64,000 nt of DNA, taken from the NCBI GenBank assembly GCA_004154925.1, contig QJNS01000112.1, positions 1 through 64,000 on the forward strand, read 5' to 3'. A model generated the notes under the pieces. It was not told the DNA's origin, ran no database searches, and was given only the letters and a program-made list of their open reading frames with translations. Origin of the DNA: Monosporascus cannonballus (lineage: Eukaryota > Ascomycota > Sordariomycetes > Xylariales). Positions 36,712 to 46,839 of the stretch are shown here, one piece after another (the stretch's first letter is position 1; each line of letters begins with the position of its first letter). Made by a program: the position numbers and the translations under genes.

Positions 36712-39214
36712 TTATTTTAATTATAAGCCGGGAATTGGTATAAAATCTTTATATCTTTAAAAGCCTAATTAAAAAGAAAAATCCAGTTTTCGAAATAATT
36801 AACGCGTAAAATAACTTACATATTAATTATAATACATTAAAAAATGCAAAAAGTTTTAATCCCGAACTTAAGGATTTTACGGGCGGTTAACTGGAACGTC
36901 AAAATTCGGGGATAAGGGAATTTACGCGCAAAGCTGAAATTAATTATGGACTTTTGACCCTTAAAAATATTTTTGTTCCGTAAAATAAAATTTAAGGAAG
37001 CGCTTAAAAAAATAAGGCTTAGTTGTTAGTTAAAGCCGAAACTTAACTGCTTGCTAAAAGTATAAAGCCCCCGGAGCATCCATAGGTTTACCGCAAGGAA
37101 AGTAGCACGGAAAAAGCTTCTCGGGAAATACATTTAACGGGAATTATAGGTGAATTAACTTATTTATATATACCTAAAGTTAAGTTCGAGACTTTAATAG
37201 ATAAAAAAAGTTCCGGTAATTAGAAACGCTTTGCTTTCCGTATTCCTATATCCAAAAAAACAAAAGGAAATAACCGTAAGCACTTATTTGCAAAAGTTAA
37301 AAGCTATGAAAACGAAAAAATCCTAATAACATTAAAAACGGTAACGCTTATTCGATAAATATTACCATAATTTACGGAAATAACCAAATATATTTAATTT
37401 TAAAGCGAAATTAAAAAGAAATTAAGTATTTATTCCCATTATTATAATACGCGGCAAAATAAGGATATAAAAAGCTTTATATTTTCTATATATTAATCGT
37501 AATAAAAATACTATAAAAGAATATTAAAATATTGGGCGTAATATTGGGCAGATCCAGAATTTATAAAGATTAATTAATTAAGCCGTCCAAATTTTCGAAA
37601 CATTTGCGAAATATCTTTTAAGATAAATATTTAAAAAAAATATTAAAAAATATTAAGGCGTTTATAAAATGCGAAATATAAAATAAATAGCAATTATATA
37701 AGTTAAATCAAAGTTAATTCCCTTAAAATTGGTTTTTATATATAAGTTCGATAAAAATAATTAATTAAAACGTTATAAATTACGTATTTATATGTGCGGC
37801 AATTTTCAGAAAGCCGATTTACTTATTAACATTTATGTTATTATGTTTATAATTAAATCGTTTAAGATAATTATAATTAAAATTTGGTAATTCGATATCG
37901 AAATAATTTTTTTAAACGTTTTTCGTAAAACATAAATTAAAAAAATTTACGTTTTCCTTAATAGCTTTAAAAAAACGGAATATTTGCAGAATTCGAACGA
38001 ATATTATATGGGTTTAGTGATTTACTTTTGCTATAATATCGGGAATTTTTTTCAACTTTATAAAAACTAAAATTCATTATATTTTCAAACAAGCCGTACC
38101 TATTTTATAATAAGTAACGTACGTTCGTTCTTACATCTTTTATTAATAATTTATTAATTTTTATTATTAAAACAATTAACGCCCAACCGATAAAATACTT
38201 CTGAAATTAAGGGGAATATATAAAGTTAAAAATTAAGGCGAAACAAATTAAGTTTTAGGTAGTCGAATAATTCGGGATAAATTAAAAAAATATTTTTGAT
38301 TTACGGTTTTTATATTAAGAAAGTTATTATTCGTTTTAGGCTTATAAAAATCATTTACGTACTGCTAATCCTTTTAAAGATTTAAAGAAATATTTTTAAT
38401 ACCGGAGTAACATTTAAAAAATAAGCTAAGAATTATTAACAATACGTAAATTCTATTTTATATATAATAATAATAATTCACCTAAACGTAATTTATGTAA
38501 GTTTTGTATTATTAAAAATTTTAATTAATATATTTAATAAATATAATAAAACGGTTAATAAAATAATCCATTATTTTTATTATATATATTTTTTTAATAA
38601 TTATATATAATGGTAAAAATACGGAAGTCCAAATACTATTAATTATAAAAAACGTATCGTTTACCGATAATCCTAAAATATGATAAATTTCTTAAAGCTA
38701 TATAATAACGATTTTTAAAAGATTAATCGTATAAAATATAATTCGTTAAATAACGGTAATGATTTTTATAATAAAGATTAAATTATTTGTATTAAACTAT
38801 ACCGTTCAAAACATTATAATTTTTGAAAATTTGTTTTGGAATTCAAAATTAATATTAAATGAAATTGGGAAATATTTAATAATAATTAATAAATAATTAA
38901 ATTCGTAATAAGAAGAAATGCAAAAATTAATATTTAATTATGTTATATTAATATATAAAATATATAATTATATTAAAAATAAATCCATAAATCGTTTAAC
39001 GTAACTTACTTATTTATAATTTAAATATTTATTAATAAATTAACGAAAAACTTTTTAAAATAATAATTACAATATTTTAAATTATTTTTTAATTTTTAAG
39101 ATTTATAGCAAATATAATCGGGAAAATGAAAAAATATATAAAATACGTAATATTTTATTAAGTTTAAATTTTTTAAACCAAACGTTTTTAAGATTTGTTT
39201 TTAAAAAAACTAAA

Positions 39215-39245
<31 letters not shown>

Positions 39246-39610
39246 TATTGGCAAAAAAAAATTTAAAAATTTGTTTTACCAGGGCCAATATTTACGCGCA
39301 TACGGTAAACGTATTACCGGTAAACGTTGTTATAACACTAAATATATTTATATATTTTTATTCATTTTTTATTTTTTTAGAAAATATACGAATAACTATA
39401 GAAAAATAATTTACCTTTTATAATTTCGGTCAATAATCTTTTAAAGCATAAAAATAAAAATAAAAAAAATATATATAGTAAAAGGTGTTATTTTCGAATA
39501 CTTTTATAAGGTATATTACGGTAGCATAAATAATAATAAAGTTATAATTAATAATTAATAAAAGAAAAAGCTTTTAAAAAATAGAAAAATACGTATATCA
39601 ATACGTAAAT

Positions 39611-39967
39611 ATGCCCGGAAACGTAACGCCAGTAACGATTGCTTACGGCGGCATTATAATATGTATTATCGGAATAGCCGGCGAACGCGGAACGCAGGTA
39701 GCCGAAACAGGGCTTAAAACGGCGCATTCTACGTACAGGAAGTTAACAAGGCGGGCAAACGGGCGTTACGGGCGTTACGGGCGCCACAAACGCGATAACA
39801 GGCGCGGGTACGGGCGAAACAAAAACGTCCTGTTCGCGTTTAGCGTTAACTGCGGCATCTGCAGTAACAATAACGGCAGTAACTGCGGCGGCGGCTTTCG
39901 CGCGCGTTACGCATATTATACGAATACGAACGGCCGTAACGCATTAAACTTAAAAAGATATTTATAA
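39611..39967 (+). other. CpG-dense patch with a 118-codon open frame
   Basis: About 360 bp of GC-rich sequence within AT-rich DNA, with most C followed by G. Short runs such as GGGCGTTACGGGCGTTACGGG repeat in tandem. One plus-strand frame is open from ATG at 39611 for 118 residues, and another frame reads TGVTGVTGATNAITGAGTGE, so composition and not selection may keep frames open. I see no known domain. I would not call it a gene on this evidence. Confidence 0.4.
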
Positions 39968-40127
39968 TAATTATTATTAATAAATTTAAATAGAATTATA
40001 TAATAATAATAATAATTGCGTTATTATTAATATTATTATTATTAATAATTAATATATTTAATAATTTATAATATATATAATATATACGTAAGGAATACAA
40101 AAAATATTTATTTTTAATAATAAAAAT

Positions 40128-40133
<6 letters not shown>

Positions 40134-40206
<73 letters not shown>
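40134..40206. repeat. TAA trinucleotide microsatellite
   Basis: About 24 uninterrupted TAA units, roughly 340 bp before the right LTR of element D. Confidence 0.95.
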
Positions 40207-40207
<1 letters not shown>

Positions 40208-40549
40208 TGCATTATATAGGTTAATATTGCCATTATTTTTTTAACATAAAGTATTTACAAAATTATTATATAAACCGAAAAAAAGAAAAATTTTAATATA
40301 CAAAAATAATAAAAAAATAAGCAGGCAAAACGTAAATCTTATTATTTTATTACTTATTACCCCAGTAATAATAAGAGAAAACTAACATAATAATAGTTTT
40401 TCCCTTACGTGTTTAATATATATATAATTTAGTTTTTATTAATTAAATAAATTAATTACATTATTTTCTTTTATTATTTTAATTATTTGGAAATTATAAA
40501 AATCACGATAAATAAATTTAAGGAAATAATTTTTTTTATTTAGGGAGTA

Positions 40550-40737
40550 TATTATAAGTTAAGGGTATTTGTATTAATTATTAAGCTTTACAACGCCCGG
40601 AAAAACCTTATTCCGGGTGCTCCCATAGTATATAGAGAGCTTCCTAGCTACCGCTCCTTGGAGCTTAATTTTAGTCAGACAATTATCACTTCTCACACTC
40701 TATGCAACCTTTTCTCGCGATCAGCCTAACTATGACA
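40550..40737 (+). repeat. Right LTR of element D
   Basis: 188 bp, starting TATTATAAG (mutated form of TGTCGTGGA) and ending CTATGACA. The inner 50 bp are AT-shifted and the outer 138 bp GC-rich, the mirror image of the left LTR. Confidence 0.8.
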
Positions 40738-41160
40738 TCGTTAGTGGTGAACTCTTCTGGCTTACTGGTCGGATATAGTCGTAATTATGTCTCGCCCACC
40801 GGCTGTGAAGTATCAAGACGGTGCCCAGATATGTGTTCAGTCCTCCGAACCCCGACTCTTGAAGGGGTCAACGAGAACTATGTCTAACGCACACCGAAGA
40901 CAATTGAGAGCCATCACATCCAAGGACACGTGTTCCACTCTGACACAAATGATTTGCCGCAGCGAAGTTGGGCTGCAAAAGAGCTTACTACAATACTGGG
41001 TAGAGCTCAGCTATTCCCAAGGCACTCGGTGGATGGCAGCGGAATGTAATCGTGTTAATGCAGTAGGGCTTCAGTACAACCTATCTTCATAACATACCAG
41101 ATGCGTGACGCCATACTCGAGTTACGCGTATTTAACAGCCAAGGTGAGTAGGGTAACAGC

Positions 41161-41491
41161 GACGGTGGACGGCAATGTGACGGGCAATAGTTCGCTCGGC
41201 GTTCCTTCCCGAGTCGTAGATGCTGTGGGCGACAAGCTGGAAGTCTTCTTCGGTTCCAGTTTCCGGTGTGGCGCTGACATTGCCAAAATGCTCGCGCTAC
41301 GGCCCAAGATGTGTCTCATCGGCAGGCTTTATATATGCAATCTCGTCCTTGGTGGGGATGACAGGATAGAGCACGTGCTGAATTCCATGCTCAGTGATCT
41401 CGGAATGGCTCTTCGTCTTGCCAGAATGCGTTCGTCGTCCCGAAAACACCCCCACGGGTCCCTGCTGATGAAGGGAGAGGACCTGTTTTAA
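41161..41491 (+). pseudogene. C-terminal fragment of an FMN-dependent alpha-hydroxy-acid dehydrogenase, frameshifted
   Basis: The main frame (open from 41105, stop at 41489-41491) reads RVVDAVGDKLEVFF, then GADIAKMLAL, CLIGRLY and VLGGDDRIEHVLNSMLSDLG. This is the end of the TIM-barrel domain of the lactate/glycolate oxidase family, flavoenzymes that oxidise L-2-hydroxy acids. The active-site block normally reading HGGRQ appears as DGGRQCDG at 41161-41184 in a different frame, so a frameshift lies between about 41185 and 41213 and the catalytic His is Asp. The FMN-phosphate region, usually DSG, reads GSS. The first two thirds of the enzyme are missing. It is a dead gene fragment; the substrate cannot be told. 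Confidence 0.75.
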
Positions 41492-42036
41492 CCCCTCTTT
41501 ATTAGTGCGGCACCCAGCTTACAAGACAAACTCTACACTGGCTCGATGACATGGTATGAGACTCAGAGCATAAATGGGGTTCAAGGTAAGAATCCTAGAC
41601 CCTACTGCTAAAAACTTCGGTCTATTCTCCTAGTGTTATTGGTCATCACTAGACTACCTACTTATCCCTCCTTAATTATCCGATTTAGCGGGATAGGTAG
41701 CTGATGGCAAGATTAACTAGCTTAATTCAGTGCGCGCCAATCAGCACCAGAGCTGCAAAAGGCATTGTATCCATCCGTACAGGATAGCTACGCTCCAGCT
41801 TCAAAAGTGTAGGAATACATATATAGCCATATAACGCTTGACCTAATACAGTTCGAGCGGCCGATTTTTTGTCAAAATCTAACAAAAACGGATGGTGATC
41901 GTTCAGGCCGATCGACCTCTAGTAACTTCCACGAATACTCCTTATGATGTAAGAGCTGTCGGATTATCTTAAGAGTTGTAATCAATGCCACTGTATCCAG
42001 AGGTCGACGACCCTGACAAATCTTAGTAAAAAAAAG
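41492..42036. other. Intergenic, GC-balanced
   Basis: No frame longer than about 40 codons looks coding. The sequence is not AT-shifted, so it has escaped RIP. I see nothing specific in it. Confidence 0.5.
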
Positions 42037-42309
42037 ATGGAGGAGCATAAGATCTGTGATAGGCTTGATACAGCGACCCGTACACTCTTAAAAATCTACG
42101 TTCGCCTTCGTCTTACAAAATTCTCAGCATATTATGAGAGGATAATTTCGTTCGCTTACGCTGCTGCAATCATTTTCCATCATTGTCAGAAACTTCGAGC
42201 ATTGGATGTCATGTGGTTCGAGGATCCTTAGCGGCAAGGACCTCATTGGAAGGGGTATTATCCTTTACGCTTAAGGGCGATCCGGGAGACTGATTACAAG
42301 CATGGGTGA
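42037..42309 (+). pseudogene. hAT-type transposase fragment
   Basis: The frame reads LLKIYVRLRLTKFSAYYERI, then FAYAAAIIFHHCQKLRALD, MWFEDP, an in-frame TAG at 42229-42231, and RQGPHWKGYYPLRLRAIRET DYKHG before TGA. This resembles the segment of fungal hAT transposases that runs 'L..YY..TD.SP.YAAA..LHP..K....E..W' up to 'LW...Y' before the C-terminal dimerisation domain, which is not visible here. Only about 90 codons are left, with no terminal inverted repeats seen. The match is from memory of the family's shape and is moderate. Confidence 0.5.
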
Positions 42310-42898
42310 GTCTTTTGTATATTCCATCGTATTTTATCTATATCGATTTAAGCAGGGAGATTGTAGCCACATACCTAACGATCCAACGATCGCGTTTCAT
42401 CCTCTTCGAACGTAAAAAGGTCTTTAAACTGATATTAGAAAACAGTGATAAGCAGACGAATACTGTATCGATTGATAAAAAGAACCAAAGGAGAGGGCAA
42501 CGATTTGGCGCCCCAGCAGCTACCTCGAACGCTGTCAGACCTAACAACGCCAGTCAGCCCTAGCGGAGATTACTTTATGCACCCCTGGTACCTTTTCCTC
42601 TCAGCCACAGCTGTATTTACGTGTATAAAAGGAGGGTTCGCTACCTTCACTTTCTAGCTAGGACCTTCTAGAGGTCAGGCAACCTATTAATACACTTTTT
42701 CTTCAGTTATATGCTTCTGTGTGTGATGTCAGGGTCTCACATATTGTAACTGCATCAAAATGTCTGAAAAAAAAACCCTCCTCTCAGAGATCCTGCTTTG
42801 AAATTGTTTGAAAACAGGATTTTCTTGAAAATATCTAGTATAACGCTCTATTCGCTTCCTGTGCTATTTTCACTATGGGTATGACGTGGGAACGCATA
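42310..42898. other. Downstream of the HET gene
   Basis: No convincing gene. Short overlapping frames on both strands (42306-42657) have no recognisable domain. The last 200 bp before 42899 would hold the 3' untranslated region and polyadenylation signals of the HET gene. Confidence 0.45.
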
Positions 42899-44956
42899 TT
42901 ACACAATCGTTATGACGCTTTTCCTTACTTCACCCTTGTCGAACCAATCTATATCATCGTAAACCATATTCCCGAGGCGTTCGTATGCCCCTGGGACCTT
43001 CCTCGAATGGCTCAGGACTAGAGCTACTATATCCTTGTCGGAATAACCCAGAGCGAGACATATTACTGTTCCATCTATTGGGTCAATTTTATCCTCTCCG
43101 GTTGCCCGCCCAAGTGCATCGATTTGAGAACCGTCCTCCAGAGGGGCTACGATCTGGACAATCGGAAAGTCGGCTCGCATATCAGCCTTCATGCCTTCCC
43201 GACGAAGCTCGTAGATCCCTATCGCTCTCGCCCATCTGCCTGTAGCCGTGCTCAGCTCCGCCCGGACTAGGTACGCCTCGAGGGTAAGAAAGCCGTTTGT
43301 GACCTCGCCGAGTGGATTTGCCCCCTTGAGATCGCACTTTGCGTCTAGGACGACGGCTACAGGGTCTAGTTTACGGCGGTGCGGGAGCTCGTATGAGATT
43401 ACTCCCATGTTAATCGATGCCCAAGAGAAGGTCGGTGCGCGGTATTCCGAAGGTGCTCGGTGGTTCACAAAACCCGTGGTTTCCGGGTCTTGATCGTCCC
43501 AAATCGTGTTAGGCTCAACAGTCCAGCGTAAGTCATCTATCAAATTGTCCACCCAAAGCCCGGCGAGAAACTGGGATTTTGTGGCTTTTTGCATCAAGTC
43601 GGCGATGCCTGACATGGCCGGGAGCTTGTCGGATCCCTTAGTCAAGCTTCTCATGCTATAGGTCGAGACCATGCCCTGCCACTGTCTAAAAAGATAGTCC
43701 GTGGGCTGCGAACAATCAATCGGTTCACAGTATTTACCGAATAAAGCCATCTGGTGCAGCTCGCGTATGGTCAATGCTCTGTGGGAGGATCCACACTCGC
43801 ACCTATACCATCGGGTGCGGCAGTGGAATAACATCTCTTCACTGGTATAACGTAGCAGGCGAGTAGCTAGTCGTTGCTCCTGATATGTCCACGCTCTCGA
43901 GTCCAGAGGCTCGTTAGACAGACCGGTTACTACCATCAGTCTCGCTAGGACCTTGCGAGGTCTAGCGTCGGGTAGTGCAAGACTTAACTCTAAAGGTGTT
44001 CGAATGGGATGACGTGGTGCAAGAAAAGACTCAGTGCCGTTTTTAGATTGGCTGGAAGCAATTACGATGTACGCATCGCTGTAGATTCTCCCCATTTTCA
44101 CCGACTCTACTGACCAGTCGTGGGGATCATCCTGGATGATGCAAAGCGAATCAATCCAGATGTAGCGCAGGCCCAATCTGCGTGCTACCGTGATGGCGTC
44201 TTGAAATACCGCTGGGAGTGTGTTCCACTCTATTGACTGTGTGTGGACACTTATAGTTGATTTCGTTGTCTGCAATGGTTGACTTTTGCCCCAGCAATGA
44301 CTCAGGGCCGCATATCGCGCCTCCATATCCGATGCCTCAAATAGCTTCAACTCTCCATTATCAGTTCCCAAATCAATGACTCGCTTGGGGAGGCGGACAG
44401 GAACAGGCTGCTTGCAGCCCTCATGCTGCTCTGAACATTGGGACACCCATTTAGATATCGTCGCGAACGCTGGCTCCGACCCTGGATTTGATGGCGTTTT
44501 CCCCCAGTGTCCGATAGTCTGCCAGACCTTTTCATCGCCTTCGACTGTTAGAATGAATGTACCAAGCGGAAACAAAATATCAAACGTACCATGTGGTGTA
44601 TAGATCATAATGTCGTATCCTCCCCATCTCAGGATCATAGGACCCCTATTCGATACCCGTATCTCGACTTTCTTGCCCCGAGAATGAATATTTGATCCAT
44701 CATTAGAGGCGTCAAAGTGGAAATAGTGTTGGACCGCCTTACAAAGGCAGTCACAGAATGGGCAGCCAGCCTCGGCCGCTTTACGCCCCCTGGAGTAGTC
44801 AAAGTTCCTTGTTATCCGGCCTGTGCTTCCACTTAGCCTGAGGTCGCCACAGACATCACAGACTGAAGTGCAATCGCTCGCGGGCTGCCCCGCCCAGCTC
44901 CCAACAGAGTCAGGTGAGCTTGGTGGAGTTTCCCGAATTGGAGCCCAGACGGACAT
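42899..44956 (-). CDS. HET-domain (heterokaryon incompatibility) protein
   Basis: Intact single-exon frame of 685 residues from ATG at 44956 (A at -3) to TAA; the frame upstream of this ATG holds no other ATG. An N-terminal CDVC and CPFCDCLC pair (residues about 33-72) resembles the Cys motif often preceding HET domains. The HET domain spans about 215-370. It includes YAALSHCWG, then LPAVFQDAITVARRLGLRYI, WIDSLCIIQDD, MGRIYSDAYIVIAS, and the closing RAWTYQEQRLATRLL. About 300 residues follow with no named domain. In filamentous ascomycetes HET proteins trigger cell death when unlike individuals fuse, or act in related NLR-type defence; which trigger applies here is unknown. It lies in the GC-rich island between transposon blocks and shows no RIP damage. 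Confidence 0.93.
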   Translation of the reverse strand: MSVWAPIRETPPSSPDSVGSWAGQPASDCTSVCDVCGDLRLSGSTGRITRNFDYSRGRKAAEAGCPFCDCLCKAVQHYFHFDASNDGSNIHSRGKKVEIRVSNRGPMILRWGGYDIMIYTPHGTFDILFPLGTFILTVEGDEKVWQTIGHWGKTPSNPGSEPAFATISKWVSQCSEQHEGCKQPVPVRLPKRVIDLGTDNGELKLFEASDMEARYAALSHCWGKSQPLQTTKSTISVHTQSIEWNTLPAVFQDAITVARRLGLRYIWIDSLCIIQDDPHDWSVESVKMGRIYSDAYIVIASSQSKNGTESFLAPRHPIRTPLELSLALPDARPRKVLARLMVVTGLSNEPLDSRAWTYQEQRLATRLLRYTSEEMLFHCRTRWYRCECGSSHRALTIRELHQMALFGKYCEPIDCSQPTDYLFRQWQGMVSTYSMRSLTKGSDKLPAMSGIADLMQKATKSQFLAGLWVDNLIDDLRWTVEPNTIWDDQDPETTGFVNHRAPSEYRAPTFSWASINMGVISYELPHRRKLDPVAVVLDAKCDLKGANPLGEVTNGFLTLEAYLVRAELSTATGRWARAIGIYELRREGMKADMRADFPIVQIVAPLEDGSQIDALGRATGEDKIDPIDGTVICLALGYSDKDIVALVLSHSRKVPGAYERLGNMVYDDIDWFDKGEVRKSVITIV

Positions 44957-45912
44957 ACTGTCAAATCCTTGACTGCAACGATGCAAGTAAGTGGTGCGAG
45001 CTTTTTAACATATTAGAATTCGTTCTCAAGGAGAGGTGGGGGAGTTATTCTGTTTTTTACATGTTAGCAATATATAGCGATGTTGAAGGCTCATACCCCC
45101 CTGCGTGAGGCTGTGCCCTCGTTGCCTAACGTTAGATCAAACTATTGAGGCTCAGCTTTAGCTGCTAGTTACATCAGCTGGCTCAGGCCCCGCTCGCACA
45201 TCAAAAGTGCAAGTATCCAGGGGTATTTTCTGTTAGTTGCATCCACAGCTCCAGGTATTGCCATGGAAGCTTAAAATGTACAGTGCCATAGGCTCCAGTT
45301 TACGAGTTTTCATAGCTTCCGATAGTGCTACTTATAACGAAGCTATTGGATTATATCTATTCGAATACAAATTCGTATGCGCGCTTATATAGACGTCCAG
45401 GCGACCTAGAGGGCTTTAGCGGTGCAATATTAACGATTCGACGTGGACAGCGTAACTGGCCCGACACGGCGTTGCCCGGGCTGACATCGTTCCGTCCCAC
45501 TGGTAAAACCCCCACAATTTCCCGAGTACCATAGCCTCATTAGGAAAGAAAAGCCTTTAATCACGGAACGATTAACGCGTTATCTCCCACTTATTATCAT
45601 CGTTCCCAAGATGGTCTCCTGGCTTACGCAGGCAATTCTTAAATACGTAGTAAGGCCGGAACATACAGGTACCAGGCATGAACATCTGGCAAGGACAATA
45701 TGAAGTAACCACAGGGGCTGGGGGGTTGGTGCCGGAATCTCCAACTAAACTCCGTTAATACCATGGCTTTTCCGACCTTTTGGCGTTCCAAGAACGAACC
45801 GCCGACGGATTCCTTGCAAGTACCGACTTCCTTCTTCCACCAGCCCAACTCATAGCTTTTTGGATGTATCCATATACTTTCAGTTCTTTGAGAACTCTTG
45901 ACTAGGGTGAGG
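44957..45912. promoter_or_regulatory. Upstream region of the HET gene
   Basis: A TATATAT box on the minus strand at 45070-45076 lies about 115 bp before the HET start codon. Beyond 45,110 the region has only short frames: 45325-45534 on the plus strand and a minus frame at 45639-46028 that runs into the minisatellite. I give neither a function. Confidence 0.45.
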
Positions 45913-46076
45913 GAATGGGTACCCGTGGGTGACCCACGAAGACCCATGGGTCCTGATGGGTACCCATCCACTACCCATCTGATTTGGTGGGTATCCGCTG
46001 GTACCCATCGGATTTGCCAAGGACCCATTAGGTACCTATTAGGTCTTGCTAAGGACCCACGAGTACCCAGTGGGTA
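45913..46076. repeat. Degenerate GGGTACCC-type minisatellite
   Basis: About 165 bp with TACCCA or its complement TGGGTA, and close variants, recurring every 10-20 bp on both strands, including the palindromes GGGTACCC and CCCATGGG. It ends at the point where composition drops to AT-rich. Confidence 0.75.
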
Positions 46077-46834
46077 AAAATTTGTACATAAAACAAATCG
46101 CTTTAATAATTTGAAATAATCTGAAATAATTTAGTAAAAATGGTAATATTAAAGAGTTTGTAGCTAAACTATACAAAAATCTTTGGGTATTATAAAATCA
46201 AATAATGCCGATTTTCCTTTAAACCGAACCTAAATTTCGCTTAAATTTCCATTATTATTTTTATTCTACGTATTATCCGAAGCCTTATTGTTTTGTACGT
46301 AATTATTTTGCGCGTAATTATTTTGCGCATTTTTTTAATACGCTTAAAACTTTGATTGTAAGCTTTGCCTAACAAAACGCTAGTTTTTTCACCGAAAGCA
46401 GTATTTTTCATTTACGGTTTTACTAAGCTTTAATAATGGCTTAAAATATTTTGAATTAATTATATATTTTTTTTATTAAATAATAACTCGTTTGGCGTAA
46501 ATAACGCATAAATTAAATTATTTTAATATTATTTTAAATATTATTTTTTTTCAAATAATTCGATTAATATAATTTCTACTGTTTTTTGCATAGCGCCTAT
46601 GGCAAAAATTTGGAATTATAATTAAGTTTTAAATTATTACGAAATTTCTTTTATTAAATATTAAAAAGGCGCTTTTTTAAGTAGTAATTTAGAAATTATT
46701 TAATATCGTCGGACTTTAGACAAAACGGTGGCTATATATATTAATATTATTTCAAAATTATTTTATTTTTTCAAAAAAATTTATTATTAGATAAAACGCG
46801 TTTTTTTCGCCTTTTAAGAAAAACCGGGCCCTTA
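46077..46834. other. AT-rich, decayed sequence left of copia E1
   Basis: No frame or domain. Composition is of the RIP type, with CG kept and CA rare. It is the left half of the sequence into which E1 inserted; the right half resumes at 59162. Confidence 0.5.
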
Positions 46835-46839
46835 GGTAC

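Larger units (their letters stand above)
36716..40549 (+). other. Internal region of element D, right part
   Basis: AT-rich. One coding-like stretch on the plus strand at about 37,088-37,230 starts YRKESSTEKASREIHLTG and runs 46 codons to TAG; I do not recognise it. The segment also holds an ATT-type simple repeat (39,214-39,243), a CpG-dense patch (39,600-39,960) and a TAA microsatellite (40,134-40,206). Confidence 0.45.
21636..40737 (+). mobile_element. LTR element D (unclassified) carrying nested element C
   Basis: Two 188-bp LTRs (21636-21823 and 40550-40737) in the same orientation bound the element. They are flanked by TTGTT (21631-21635) and TCGTT (40738-40742), a 5-bp target duplication with one C to T change. 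Without nested C, D would be about 7.1 kb. AGGGAG just before the right LTR may be a polypurine end, suggesting plus orientation. Internal sequence (21824-24734 and 36712-40549) is AT-rich with no domain that I can name. The insertion splits the GC-rich island. Confidence 0.8.

Noticed and set aside
39103..39288. 61-codon minus-strand frame with a run of Ile
   Set aside because: The Ile run is translation of an ATT microsatellite.
40702..41092. Plus-strand frames at 40702-40887 and 40787-41092
   Set aside because: They start inside or beside the D LTR, overlap each other and show no domain. They are likely chance frames in GC-balanced sequence.
41122..41319. 65-codon minus-strand frame
   Set aside because: Antisense of the dehydrogenase fragment, which has clear family motifs on the plus strand.
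42985..44603. Plus-strand frames at 42985-43245, 43248-43493 and 44376-44603
   Set aside because: Antisense shadows of the HET gene.
44957..44986. A start of the HET protein at 44986
   Set aside because: The codon there is TTG; the first ATG in the frame is at 44956 with A at -3.
45639..46028. 129-codon minus-strand frame
   Set aside because: Its N-terminal third is made of minisatellite units and the rest has no domain. I list the repeat instead.
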